64,000 nucleotides of DNA from Pseudomonas anatoliensis (GTDB taxonomy: Bacteria > Pseudomonadota > Gammaproteobacteria > Pseudomonadales > Pseudomonadaceae), in NCBI RefSeq assembly GCF_017976235.1, contig NZ_JACVHC010000001.1, positions 434,001 to 498,000 of the forward strand, given 5' to 3'. Both the position numbers and the translations under genes were made by a program. The notes below the pieces were generated by a model, which worked only from the letters and a program-made list of their open reading frames with translations, did no database searches and was not told the DNA's origin. Every line of letters begins with the position of its first letter. Position 1 is the stretch's first letter. Of the stretch, positions 1 to 7,147 are shown in pieces.

Positions 1-375
1 CAGCGCTTGCAGGCCGCTGAGTGGCCGCACCATCACTTCGAACTCGACAATCTTGCCGCGCTCATCAAAGCGAATCATGTCGATGCCCTTGAGTTCCTTC
101 GCGCCCACCTTGGCACTGAACTCCAGAACCACATTCAAACCGTCAGCTGTCGCCAGTTCGCGGTGATATTCAAAGTCCTCGAATACCTCAAACACCGTGT
201 TGAGAATCATCGCCACGACCTGCGCGCCAGGGTAAGGCGTGTGCGCCATCGGCGAGCGAAACACGGCGTTGGCATCAAGCAGCGCGGGCAGGGCGCTCAG
301 GTCGCCGGTACGGATCATCTCGTGCCAGCGGTTCAGGGATTCGGCGGCAACGGGTTGCAGGTTCAGATCAGTCAT
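1..375 (-). CDS. SnoaL-like / NTF2-fold protein, 3' end cut by window edge
   Basis: The reading frame starts at the ATG complementary to 373-375 and stays open to base 1, giving 125 residues without a stop; the C-terminus lies outside the window. The N-terminus (MTDLNLQPVAAESLNRWHEM), the central VFRSPMAHTPYPG segment and a GIDMIRFDERGKIVEFEVMV strand pattern fit the SnoaL-like NTF2 superfamily: small alpha+beta barrels that often bind or isomerise polar ketone-like substrates. No catalytic residue can be assigned. The gene is transcribed away from the rest of the window and its upstream spacer holds a palindromic repeat. The family is fairly sure from the sequence pattern; the substrate is unknown. 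Confidence 0.7.
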   Translation of the reverse strand, partial: MTDLNLQPVAAESLNRWHEMIRTGDLSALPALLDANAVFRSPMAHTPYPGAQVVAMILNTVFEVFEDFEYHRELATADGLNVVLEFSAKVGAKELKGIDMIRFDERGKIVEFEVMVRPLSGLQAL

Positions 376-471
376 TTGCACCTCTGGATTTTTATTGTTC
401 TTCGACTCTAGATCAAAGCGCCGGCAGGGCAAGTTTAATGTCGCTGCCTGATATCGCTCTATGACATTCCC

Positions 472-558
472 TGTAGGAGCTTTCGAGCGAAGCGAGGCAG
501 CGATCTTTTGATCCTGTTTACAAGATCAAAAGATCGCAGCGTGCCGCAGCTCCTACAG
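472..558. repeat. R-type palindromic repeat, inverted pair
   Basis: Two arms (CTGTAGGAGC... and ...GCTCCTACAG) face each other and share the core GCGATCTTTTGATC, forming a long hairpin. This is one of about ten copies of the same repeat in the window (others near 2076, 15585, 19024, 51161, 52894, 55181, 58555 and 60895, plus a half copy at 21600). The left arm here is diverged (TTTCGAGCGAAGCGAGGCA instead of TGCCGAAGGCT). Such intergenic palindromes are common in fluorescent Pseudomonas genomes. Confidence 0.85.
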
Positions 559-712
559 ATCAGATCCCATCTGATACGCTTTTTTCGTTTCAATCTGCCT
601 CTGTATTCGGTTCAGATGCAGGATCAAACTTCCCCCGCAGTTCGGTCACTCGCGACAGTCCTTCATCCCGAAGCGTCCAGTGCACCGCAAGCTCAGCATT
701 AAGGAGAGCAAC

Positions 713-796
713 ATGAACAAGATGGCGTATTTTCTGGGTGGATTTTTGGTTCTCACCGTTCTGATTGGCATGCTCGCGACGATTTCTCCGGTCTGA
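713..796 (+). CDS. 27-residue single-span membrane peptide
   Basis: A strong Shine-Dalgarno (AAGGAG, 701-706) precedes ATG 713. The peptide starts MNKMAYFLGGFLVLTVLIGM and ends LATISPV. Nearly the whole length (residues 5-24) is one hydrophobic helix after a short basic N-terminus, so it should sit in the inner membrane. It has its own ribosome binding site, lies 88 bp upstream of the NUDIX start on the same strand, and could be co-transcribed with it. No function is recognised. A chance ORF is possible, but the RBS and the clean membrane-peptide composition argue for a real small protein. Confidence 0.5.
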   Translation: MNKMAYFLGGFLVLTVLIGMLATISPV

Positions 797-884
797 GGTG
801 ATGTGCTGCAAATGACGGCCACAGGTGTGCCGCGCAAATCATGTTTAAATGCCGCGCCTCACACCTGTAAATGGATTTACCCCC

Positions 885-1331
885 ATGGCCGAACCGCGTA
901 TCCGCGCCCTCGCACTCTGTGTTTTTCACCACAACGGCAGCATTCTGGTTAACGAGTTTCGTGACCCTGTCAGCCAGCAAACCTGCTTTCGGCCTATCGG
1001 CGGCGGAATCGATTTCGGCGAGACCAGCGCCGAAGCGATCGTGCGCGAAGTGCAGGAAGAGTTGGGCAAGTCAATAACGGACCTGCGCCTGCTTGGCACG
1101 CTGGAAAGCCTGTTCATCTATAACGGCAAACCGGGACACGAGATCGTCCAGGTCTACGACGCGTCGTTTGCCGATCCAGGTGTGTACACGCATGCGCAAA
1201 TCAAAGGCCACGAAAGCGACGGCGCGCCCTTTACCGTGCGCTGGCATGACAGCTCAAGCTTCAGCGAGCAGGCGCTATTGGTGCCGAAGGGATTGGGCGA
1301 TTTGCTAAAGAGCGCCGGATTACTGGATTGA
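885..1331 (+). CDS. NUDIX hydrolase
   Basis: This 148-residue protein hydrolyses a nucleoside diphosphate linked to another moiety; the exact substrate cannot be read. The NUDIX box is complete: a glycine, five residues, Glu, seven residues, then REVQEELG, within GGGIDFGETSAEAIVREVQE and the following ELG. The Glu residues of REVQEE bind the catalytic magnesium. I chose the ATG at 885 (MAEPRIRALALCVF) because the first beta strand starts directly after it; an in-frame ATG at 849 would add 12 residues without support. The gene stands alone and is followed by a block of palindromic repeats. Family assignment is secure. Confidence 0.88.
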   Translation: MAEPRIRALALCVFHHNGSILVNEFRDPVSQQTCFRPIGGGIDFGETSAEAIVREVQEELGKSITDLRLLGTLESLFIYNGKPGHEIVQVYDASFADPGVYTHAQIKGHESDGAPFTVRWHDSSSFSEQALLVPKGLGDLLKSAGLLD

Positions 1332-1334
1332 CCT

Positions 1335-1770
1335 GAGCCATTATCGCTGGCAAGCCAGCTCCCACAGGGTTCTCGGGCGTGTGCTGAATCCTCAGCCATG
1401 CCACGGACTTTGTAGGAGTGAGCCTGCTCGCGATAGCGGAGTGTCAGGCGATACAAATTTTGGCTGCGCCGACGCCATCGCGAGCAGGCTCACTCCTACA
1501 GGGTTTTGTGTTGACCTCAGAGTGTGAAAACACTGCCAATCAGTGTGGGAGCTGGCTTGCCAGCGATTGCCTTGGGTCAGGCAACATTGATGTAATGGCT
1601 GTCGGCCTCATCGCTGGCAAGCCAGCTCCCACAGGGGCCTCGGGCGTGTGCTGAATCCTCAGCCATGCCACGGAAATTGTAGGAGTGAGCCTGCTCGCGA
1701 TAGCGGTGTGTCAGGCGACACAAATTTTGGTTGGGCCGATGCCATCGCGAGCAGGCTCACTCCTACAGGT
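1335..1770. repeat. Duplicated REP-pair (BIME-like) module
   Basis: Seven REP-like palindromes lie in 436 bp. Two subtypes alternate: GTGGGAGCTGGCTTGCCAGC and GTAGGAGTGAGCCTGCTCGC. The stretch 1340-1503 recurs at 1607-1769 with few changes, including the non-palindromic TCGGGCGTGTGCTGAATCCT spacer, so the module was duplicated with a period of about 267 bp. It separates the rightward NUDIX gene from the leftward small gene at 1773. No gene is seen in it. Confidence 0.85.
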
Positions 1771-1772
1771 AA

Positions 1773-1973
1773 TTATCCGTTTTTATTCGCCGGGCTCTGG
1801 CGGCGCTCACTGCCTTCAGGATTGCCAGTGTCGAGCAATCTTCTTTCCACCAATACGTTCTCCAGCGCCTGACGCTCGACGGGCTTCATTTGGTGTTCGC
1901 GCTTTTTCAGTTCCAGCAGAATGGGGCTGGACCAAGTGCGATAGGTCTGTTCGATGTTGCGGCGGGACGTCAT
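1773..1973 (-). CDS. Small conserved-looking hypothetical protein
   Basis: A 66-residue, strongly charged protein: MTSRRNIEQTYRTWSSPILL followed by a Lys/Arg/Glu-rich helix (ELKKREHQMKPVERQALENV) and a polar tail. The ATG at 1971-1973 has a good Shine-Dalgarno (AAGGAGA) just upstream on the minus strand. In-frame codons further upstream run through a microsatellite and are not credible as coding. The protein looks cytosolic and helical, with no membrane segment or known motif. It lies downstream of the deaminase operon in the same direction, separated by a repeat. Function unknown. Confidence 0.6.
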   Translation of the reverse strand: MTSRRNIEQTYRTWSSPILLELKKREHQMKPVERQALENVLVERRLLDTGNPEGSERRQSPANKNG

Positions 1974-2073
1974 CAGTCTCTCCTTGATCAAGAGCCCGGT
2001 GTTGCTGGCAGGGACTCTGTCCGATGAGGTAATAACCCTAGACGACAAACCCGTATCGTGCGAATGCGTACCC

Positions 2074-2218
2074 CGTGTAGGAGCTGCCGGAGGCTGCGAT
2101 CTTTTGATCTTGTTTTTCAACATCAACATCAACATCAACATCAACATCAACATCAAGATCAACATCAAGATCAAGATCAAGATCAAAAGATCGCAGCCTC
2201 CGGCAGCTCCTACAGGGG
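2074..2218. repeat. R-type palindrome whose loop carries an expanded 6-bp microsatellite
   Basis: The two outer arms (TGTAGGAGCTGCCGGAGGCT and its complement) are a normal R-type repeat. The usual short spacer TTTTGATCTTG...CAAGATC is replaced by a run of AACATC hexamers grading into AAGATC hexamers (about 2118-2188). The variant units look like slippage products of the AAGATC half-site already present in the arm. The run is open in several frames, giving low-complexity ORFs that are not genes. Confidence 0.9.
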
Positions 2219-2225
2219 ATTTTGG

Positions 2226-3614
2226 TCAGTCGTCGACCTTCATCATCGCCTGCACCCCCTCCCATGCCTCGGCGCGCATGCGTTCGATATCCAGCCCCGG
2301 AATCACGCCGTTATCGACGACGATCCGCCCGCCGACCAGGCTGTATTTCACCGTGATCGGTTCGCCCGCCACCACCGGTGCGACGGCCCTGTCGTGGAAG
2401 CCGTAGAAGCGTGGGTGGTCGAGGCCGTAGATCACCAGATCCGCCGCTTGGCCGACTTCCAGGGTACCGACGGCGCCAAGGCCCAACACCTGCGCGCCGC
2501 CCGCCGTACCCCAGTGGATGACATCTTCGGCTGTCGTCGCCGAGGCGCCTTGTTCGGCGCGGTGGATCAGCCATGCGGTGTTGGCTTCGCCGACCATGCT
2601 CCCGGATTCGTTGGAGGCGACGCCGTCGACTCCAAGGGAGATCGGCACGCCCGCCTCGTACATCTGCGGCACCGGGGCAACGCCACTGCCCAGGCGTGCA
2701 TTGCTCACCGGGCAGTGGGAAATGCCGGTGCCGGTCTGCGCCAGCATGCGAATTTCACCGGGTTGCAGGTGCACGGCGTGGGCGAACCAGACGTCAGGGC
2801 CGAGCCATTCGTGTTCGGCGACGAACTCCACGGGCAGGCAGTTGTATTTTTCCCGGCAGAAATTCACATAATTCTGCGTTTCCGACAGGTGCGTGTGCAG
2901 GCGCAGACCGAGGCCGCGCGCGGTGTGGGCCAGTTCGCGCAGCAGGGTGGGTGGCAGCGAGAAGGTCGGCGTGGTGGGCGCGACCACGACGCGGCGCAAT
3001 GCGTCCGGCGTGTCCTGGTGATACAGCGATTTCAGCCGTTCGATATCGCCGACCATCTGGTCGAGACTCTCCGGTTGCAGCGCGGTTTTGGAGAAACCCG
3101 GATGGGCGCTGGCCGACTCCAGTGCGCCACCCCGACACAGGACGAAACGCAGGCCGAATTCATCCGCTAGGTCGAACAGCAAGTCGCCGGTCTCGGTGCT
3201 GCCCTGGGCGTGGTAGAGGTAATGGTGATCGGCGCAGGTGGTGACGCCGGACAACAGTAATTCGACCATCCCCAGGCGCGCGGCGATCCGCGCCAGTTGC
3301 GGGGTGAAACGGTTCAAACGTGGGTAAGGCACACTGGCGAGCCAGCCTTGCAGGTCCTGATTCAGGCCCTCGGGCACGGCTTTGAGCAAGTTCTGAAACA
3401 GATGATGGTGGGTGTTGATCCAGCCCGGATAAACCACGCAGTTGCGCGCGTCGATCACCCGTTCGCCGGGTTGCGCGGCAAGATCGGCAGCCATTTCGGC
3501 GATGCGACCATTGACCACGCGGATGTCCACGGCGCCCGCTCGGGCACGCGGACCGCGCAGGCCGGTCATGACCGCGACCGGGTTCTTGATCAGGATATTC
3601 TGAAGTTGAGTCAT
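2226..3614 (-). CDS. 8-oxoguanine deaminase (amidohydrolase superfamily)
   Basis: This 462-residue enzyme should deaminate 8-oxoguanine to urate, part of purine salvage and detoxification; it matches the family of P. aeruginosa PA0142. The metal-binding HxH lies in GWINTHHHLFQNLLKAVPEG (His69 and His71). Further family blocks are GVTTCADHHYLYH, LHTHLSETQNYVNF, FAHAVHLQPGEI, GISHCPVSNARLGSG and LGVDGVASNESG, which give the remaining His and Asp ligands. The start at 3614 (MTQLQNILIKNPVAVM) fits the family; an upstream extension would enter the permease gene. It lies 13 bp downstream of the NCS2 permease and is surely in the same operon. Confidence 0.9.
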   Translation of the reverse strand: MTQLQNILIKNPVAVMTGLRGPRARAGAVDIRVVNGRIAEMAADLAAQPGERVIDARNCVVYPGWINTHHHLFQNLLKAVPEGLNQDLQGWLASVPYPRLNRFTPQLARIAARLGMVELLLSGVTTCADHHYLYHAQGSTETGDLLFDLADEFGLRFVLCRGGALESASAHPGFSKTALQPESLDQMVGDIERLKSLYHQDTPDALRRVVVAPTTPTFSLPPTLLRELAHTARGLGLRLHTHLSETQNYVNFCREKYNCLPVEFVAEHEWLGPDVWFAHAVHLQPGEIRMLAQTGTGISHCPVSNARLGSGVAPVPQMYEAGVPISLGVDGVASNESGSMVGEANTAWLIHRAEQGASATTAEDVIHWGTAGGAQVLGLGAVGTLEVGQAADLVIYGLDHPRFYGFHDRAVAPVVAGEPITVKYSLVGGRIVVDNGVIPGLDIERMRAEAWEGVQAMMKVDD

Positions 3615-3627
3615 GGGCAGGCTCCAG

Positions 3628-4995
3628 TCAAAGGATGTGCGAGGCGGATTTGGCGGCGGTGGTTTGCGGCACGCTGACGCCATTCAGCGCGGCGTTGAGC
3701 AGCACCGACACCAGGCAGGCGATGACCACGCTGCTGTGCAGGAACGGCTGCGACCACTCGGGTAATTGTTTGAACAGGGTTGGCGCGAGCACCGGCACCA
3801 GCGCGGCGGCGAGGGTGAAACCAACGATCAGCACGTTGTAGCGATTGCGCTCGTAGTCGACCTTGGCCAGGGTCTGAATCCCCGCCGCCGCGACCACGCC
3901 GAACATGGCGATACCGGCACCGCCCAGTGCGGCCGTCGGCATCGACGCGATGATCGCCCCGGCCTTGGGCACCAAGGCAACCGAGCACATCAGCAAACCG
4001 CTGACCGCGACCACCCAACGACTGCGCACGCCGGTCAGGATCACCAGGCCGACGTTTTCCATGAAGGCAATAAACGGGAACGCGGCGAACATCCCGGCGA
4101 TGGTGCTGGCCAGACCGTTGGCGCGCAGACCGTTGATGACCTGTTTGTCTTCGACGGGTTTTTCGACGATGTCGCCGATGGCCACGAACAACCCCATCGA
4201 CTCGACCATCTGCACGATCATCACCACCACCATGGTCGCGATGGGGATCAGGCTGAACGTTGGCAAACCGAAGTAGAACGGATAGGGCACGGTCAGCCAC
4301 GGCGCTTCTTCGACGCTATGAAAACTGCCCATGCCTAAACCGTAGGCCAGACCGGCGCCGACCAGCATGCCCACCAGCACCGCCATGTTGCGCAGCAGCG
4401 GGCTGCCATAGCGGTTGACCAGCAGAATCGTCAGCAATACCACCACCGCCACGCCGAGGAAGGCCGGCGCGCCGAAGTTGCTCGCATTGCGCCCGCCGCC
4501 GACCCATTCATAGGCGATCGGGAACAGCTGCAAACCGATCACCGTGACGATGCAGCCGGTTACCACCGGCGGGAAAAACCGCCGCAATCGACCCACGAAC
4601 GGCGCTATCAGCATGGTAAAAATCCCGGCACCGATCACCGCCCCGCAGACGCCGGCAAACCCCACCTCCGGGTTGCTACCGATGGCGATCACCGGGCCTA
4701 CGCTGCTGAACGCGACGCCTTGCAGGATCGGCAAGCGCACACCGAATTTCCAGAACCCGACGGTTTGCAGCAGGGTGGCGATGCCGGAACAGAACAGCGT
4801 GGTGCTGATCAGCGCCACCGTTTCGGCGTGGGACATTTTCAGGGCACTGGCGACAATCAACGGCACGGCGATCGCGCCGATGTACGAGACGGCCATGTGT
4901 TGCAGGCCGAGGGTGAGCATCTGTCGCACCGGCAAAACCTGGTCGACGGGATGGACGGTGGAAGCGCTTTGCGATGGGGATGTGTCTGACGACAT
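3628..4995 (-). CDS. NCS2-family purine/uracil-xanthine permease
   Basis: A 455-residue integral inner-membrane protein with about 12-14 hydrophobic segments. Family blocks include LGLQHMAVSYIGAIAVPLIV, LPILQGVAFSSVGPVIAIG, FFPPVVTGCIVTVIGLQLFP and MVVVMIVQMVESMGLFVAIG, the last being the substrate-site region of NCS2 nucleobase:cation symporters. It probably imports the purine used by the downstream deaminase. I chose ATG 4995 (MSSDTSPSQSAS) because an AGGTG ribosome site precedes it and upstream in-frame codons give a non-membrane tail. It is first in the two-gene operon. The substrate (oxidised purine, xanthine or uric acid) is inferred from the neighbour. Confidence 0.88.
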   Translation of the reverse strand: MSSDTSPSQSASTVHPVDQVLPVRQMLTLGLQHMAVSYIGAIAVPLIVASALKMSHAETVALISTTLFCSGIATLLQTVGFWKFGVRLPILQGVAFSSVGPVIAIGSNPEVGFAGVCGAVIGAGIFTMLIAPFVGRLRRFFPPVVTGCIVTVIGLQLFPIAYEWVGGGRNASNFGAPAFLGVAVVVLLTILLVNRYGSPLLRNMAVLVGMLVGAGLAYGLGMGSFHSVEEAPWLTVPYPFYFGLPTFSLIPIATMVVVMIVQMVESMGLFVAIGDIVEKPVEDKQVINGLRANGLASTIAGMFAAFPFIAFMENVGLVILTGVRSRWVVAVSGLLMCSVALVPKAGAIIASMPTAALGGAGIAMFGVVAAAGIQTLAKVDYERNRYNVLIVGFTLAAALVPVLAPTLFKQLPEWSQPFLHSSVVIACLVSVLLNAALNGVSVPQTTAAKSASHIL

Positions 4996-5112
4996 GGGGA
5001 AACACCTCTGGCTGTTTTTATGCGGTAGAGAGGGGTATTCGTCTGATGCCTTTTGATCCAGGAACACTGAAGATCCCTTGTTGGAATGAGGTCATTTGTT
5101 CAGTGGGGGGCC

Positions 5113-5246
5113 CGTGGTGAGGGGATTTATCCCCGATCGGCTGCGCAGCAGTCGCAAATCCTGTGAATGCGGATTGTCTGATATTCCGCGTTGGCAGGTT
5201 TTGGGGGCGCTTCGCACCCCATCGGGGATAAATCCCCTCGCCACAA
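5113..5246. repeat. GGGGATTTATCCCC-type repeat, inverted pair
   Basis: Two head-to-head copies of a palindrome with core GAGGGGATTTATCCCCGAT and complement GGGGATAAATCCCCTCGCCA, about 90 bp apart. Further pairs of the same family are at 6424, 8681, 32780 and 62451. The 5068-5345 spacer holds no gene. Confidence 0.85.
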
Positions 5247-5345
5247 GGGAACTCACCACAAAGTTCATTCCACAGATTTACAGTGCTCGGCGGGCATCAG
5301 TCATTCGTGCTGCGAAGCCGCCATCCACCGGCTCCGACGCCTTGT

Positions 5346-6401
5346 TCAGCCTGCCAGGCAGGCGGCGAAGCCCTGGTTCAGCGCCGCACGATCCAGGTCG
5401 CGGCCGATGAACACGATCTTGCTCGAGCGGGGCTCCGTGCCCCACGCGGTCGACGCCCGGAATTCCACCAGGCTGTGCACGCCTTGCAGCACGTAGCGTT
5501 GGTCTTCGTTGGCCACCGCCAGCACGCCTTTCATGCGGTAAAGGTTGTCGGCCTGGGATGAGCGCAGTTCGCTGATCCAGCGGTGGAACGCCATCAGATC
5601 GACCGCGCCGTCCACGGCGATGCCCACCGACGACACGCTCGGGTCGTGTTGGTGATCCTGCTCTTCGATGGTGTGCTCATGGTGATGGTCGTGGTGATCG
5701 TGATGCTCAGGTTCAGCGCCGATTTCCATAAGCTTCTGCGTGCATTCGAAAGCGCCGATGCCGAGGATCTTCGTCAGGTCGATTTGCGCGTGGGTGGACG
5801 TCACCAGATCCGCCGTGGCATTCAATCCACGGATCTTGCCGCGCAAGGCTTCGACTTCTTCAGCGCTGACCAGGTCGACCTTGTTGATGACGATGCGGTC
5901 GGCACAGACAATCTGATCGACCGCCTGATTGTCGACGCCGTCCAGTTGCAGATCTTCCAGGTGCTGGGCGATGTGCTTGGCGTCGACCATGGTCACGATG
6001 GCGTCGAGTTCGACTTCATCGGCAATTGGGTCATTGATGAAAAAGCTCTGCGCCACCGGGTACGGATCGGCCAGACCGCTGGTCTCGATCAGGATGTGGT
6101 CGAGCCGCACCGGGCGCGCCACCAGTTCGCGTACGATGCGCACCAGATCCTCGCGAACCTCGGCGGTGCAGCACACGCAGCCATTGACCATCTCGTAGAT
6201 TTCTTCGGTTTCCGAACTCAGCACCAGATCGCCGTCGATACCGACTTCGCCAAACTCGTTTTCGATCACGGCGATCTTGCGGCCGTGGTTTTCCTTGAGG
6301 ATGTAATTGAGCAAGGTGGTTTTACCGGCACCGAGGAAGCCGGTGAGGATGGTTACCGGGATTTTGGTGTTCGGGGTTGGGGCGTTGAATGGGGTGTTCA
6401 T
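5346..6401 (-). CDS. COG0523 / CobW-like G3E GTPase, putative metallochaperone
   Basis: A 351-residue GTPase of the family thought to deliver zinc, cobalt or similar metals to target proteins. The P-loop GFLGAGKTT is at residues 21-29. The family CxCC metal site is Cys75-Val-Cys77-Cys78 in MVNGCVCCTAEVRED. The switch region ETSGLADP and the guanine-specificity motif NKVD (173-176) are clear. A histidine-rich linker at about 233-252 (EHHDHHDHHHEH) resembles metal-loading tails of zinc-linked members. The C-terminal CobW domain includes LYRMKGVLAV. I see no Zur operator upstream. It stands alone between two repeat pairs. Family certain; metal specificity open. Confidence 0.88.
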   Translation of the reverse strand: MNTPFNAPTPNTKIPVTILTGFLGAGKTTLLNYILKENHGRKIAVIENEFGEVGIDGDLVLSSETEEIYEMVNGCVCCTAEVREDLVRIVRELVARPVRLDHILIETSGLADPYPVAQSFFINDPIADEVELDAIVTMVDAKHIAQHLEDLQLDGVDNQAVDQIVCADRIVINKVDLVSAEEVEALRGKIRGLNATADLVTSTHAQIDLTKILGIGAFECTQKLMEIGAEPEHHDHHDHHHEHTIEEQDHQHDPSVSSVGIAVDGAVDLMAFHRWISELRSSQADNLYRMKGVLAVANEDQRYVLQGVHSLVEFRASTAWGTEPRSSKIVFIGRDLDRAALNQGFAACLAG

Positions 6402-6423
6402 ATGAAGCTCCTTTAATTGACCT

Positions 6424-6556
6424 GTGTGGCGAGGGGATTTATCCCCGTTGGGTCGCGAAGCGGCCCCAAATCTGCATTGGCGTTATTTCAGGCTGACCGC
6501 GTGTGCTGACTTCACGACTGCTGCGCAGCCGATCGGGGATAAATCCCCTCACCACA
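6424..6556. repeat. GGGGATTTATCCCC-type repeat pair overlapping the UbiX-type 3' end
   Basis: A second head-to-head pair of the same family as at 5113. The right arm overlaps the last 15 or so codons of the UbiX-type gene, so that repeat sequence encodes the end of that protein. The left arm abuts the COG0523 start region. Confidence 0.85.
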
Positions 6557-7147
6557 AGGATTCGGTTCTACAGTTGTTTCTATGTTTTCTCTCCAGCGTG
6601 TGGCGGTGCCCGCATCGAGGCCGAACAGGTCGAGCACGCGGCCAAGGCTGTGGTCGACCATTTGCGCGAGGTTGTCGGGGCGGGCATAGAAGGCCGGCAC
6701 CGGCGGGGCGATGATCCCGCCCATCTCGGTGACGGCGGTCATGTTGCGCAGGTGCGCGAGGGTCAGCGGGGTTTCGCGGGCCATCAGCACCAGCGTGCGG
6801 CGCTCCTTGAGGGTGACGTCGGCGGCGCGGCCGATCAGCCCTGATGAAGTGCCGGTAGCAATCTCCGCTAATGTGCGCATCGAACACGGCGCAACGACCA
6901 TCCCCAGGCAGCGAAACGAACCGCTGGCGATCCCGGCGGCGACGTCATCGGCGCGGTGGTAGTGGCTGGCCAGCGCAGTAACGTCGGCCAGTTTGTAGTC
7001 GGTTTCGTGGGCCATGGTCAGCAGCGCCGCGCGGCTGATGATCAGGTGGCTTTCGATGTCCAGTTCGGCGAGCAATTGCAGGAGGCGCACGCCGTAGATG
7101 AAGCCGGACGCGCCGCTGATGCCGACCACCATCCGTTGCCGGATCAC
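6512..7147 (-). CDS. UbiX-family flavin prenyltransferase
   Basis: UbiX enzymes join dimethylallyl phosphate to FMN and make the prenylated flavin used by UbiD decarboxylases. The 211-residue product has the family N-terminus VGISGASGFIYGVRLLQLL (FMN-binding GASG loop), the CSMRTLAEIATGTSSGLIGR block, KERRTLVLMARETPL, and MGGIIAPPVPAFY. The GTG at 7147 overlaps the upstream TGA by four bases, which suggests translational coupling; an ATG five codons later (7132) is an alternative. The last 15-17 residues (starting CGEGIYPRS) are encoded by a palindromic repeat and do not belong to the family, so the original stop was probably lost when the repeat arrived. Confidence 0.87.
   Translation of the reverse strand: MIRQRMVVGISGASGFIYGVRLLQLLAELDIESHLIISRAALLTMAHETDYKLADVTALASHYHRADDVAAGIASGSFRCLGMVVAPCSMRTLAEIATGTSSGLIGRAADVTLKERRTLVLMARETPLTLAHLRNMTAVTEMGGIIAPPVPAFYARPDNLAQMVDHSLGRVLDLFGLDAGTATRWRENIETTVEPNPCGEGIYPRSAAQQS

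Noticed and set aside
2058..3170. 370-codon plus-strand frame starting in the hexamer repeat
   Set aside because: Its N-terminus is a translation of the microsatellite (His-Gln runs) and the rest is antisense to the deaminase gene.
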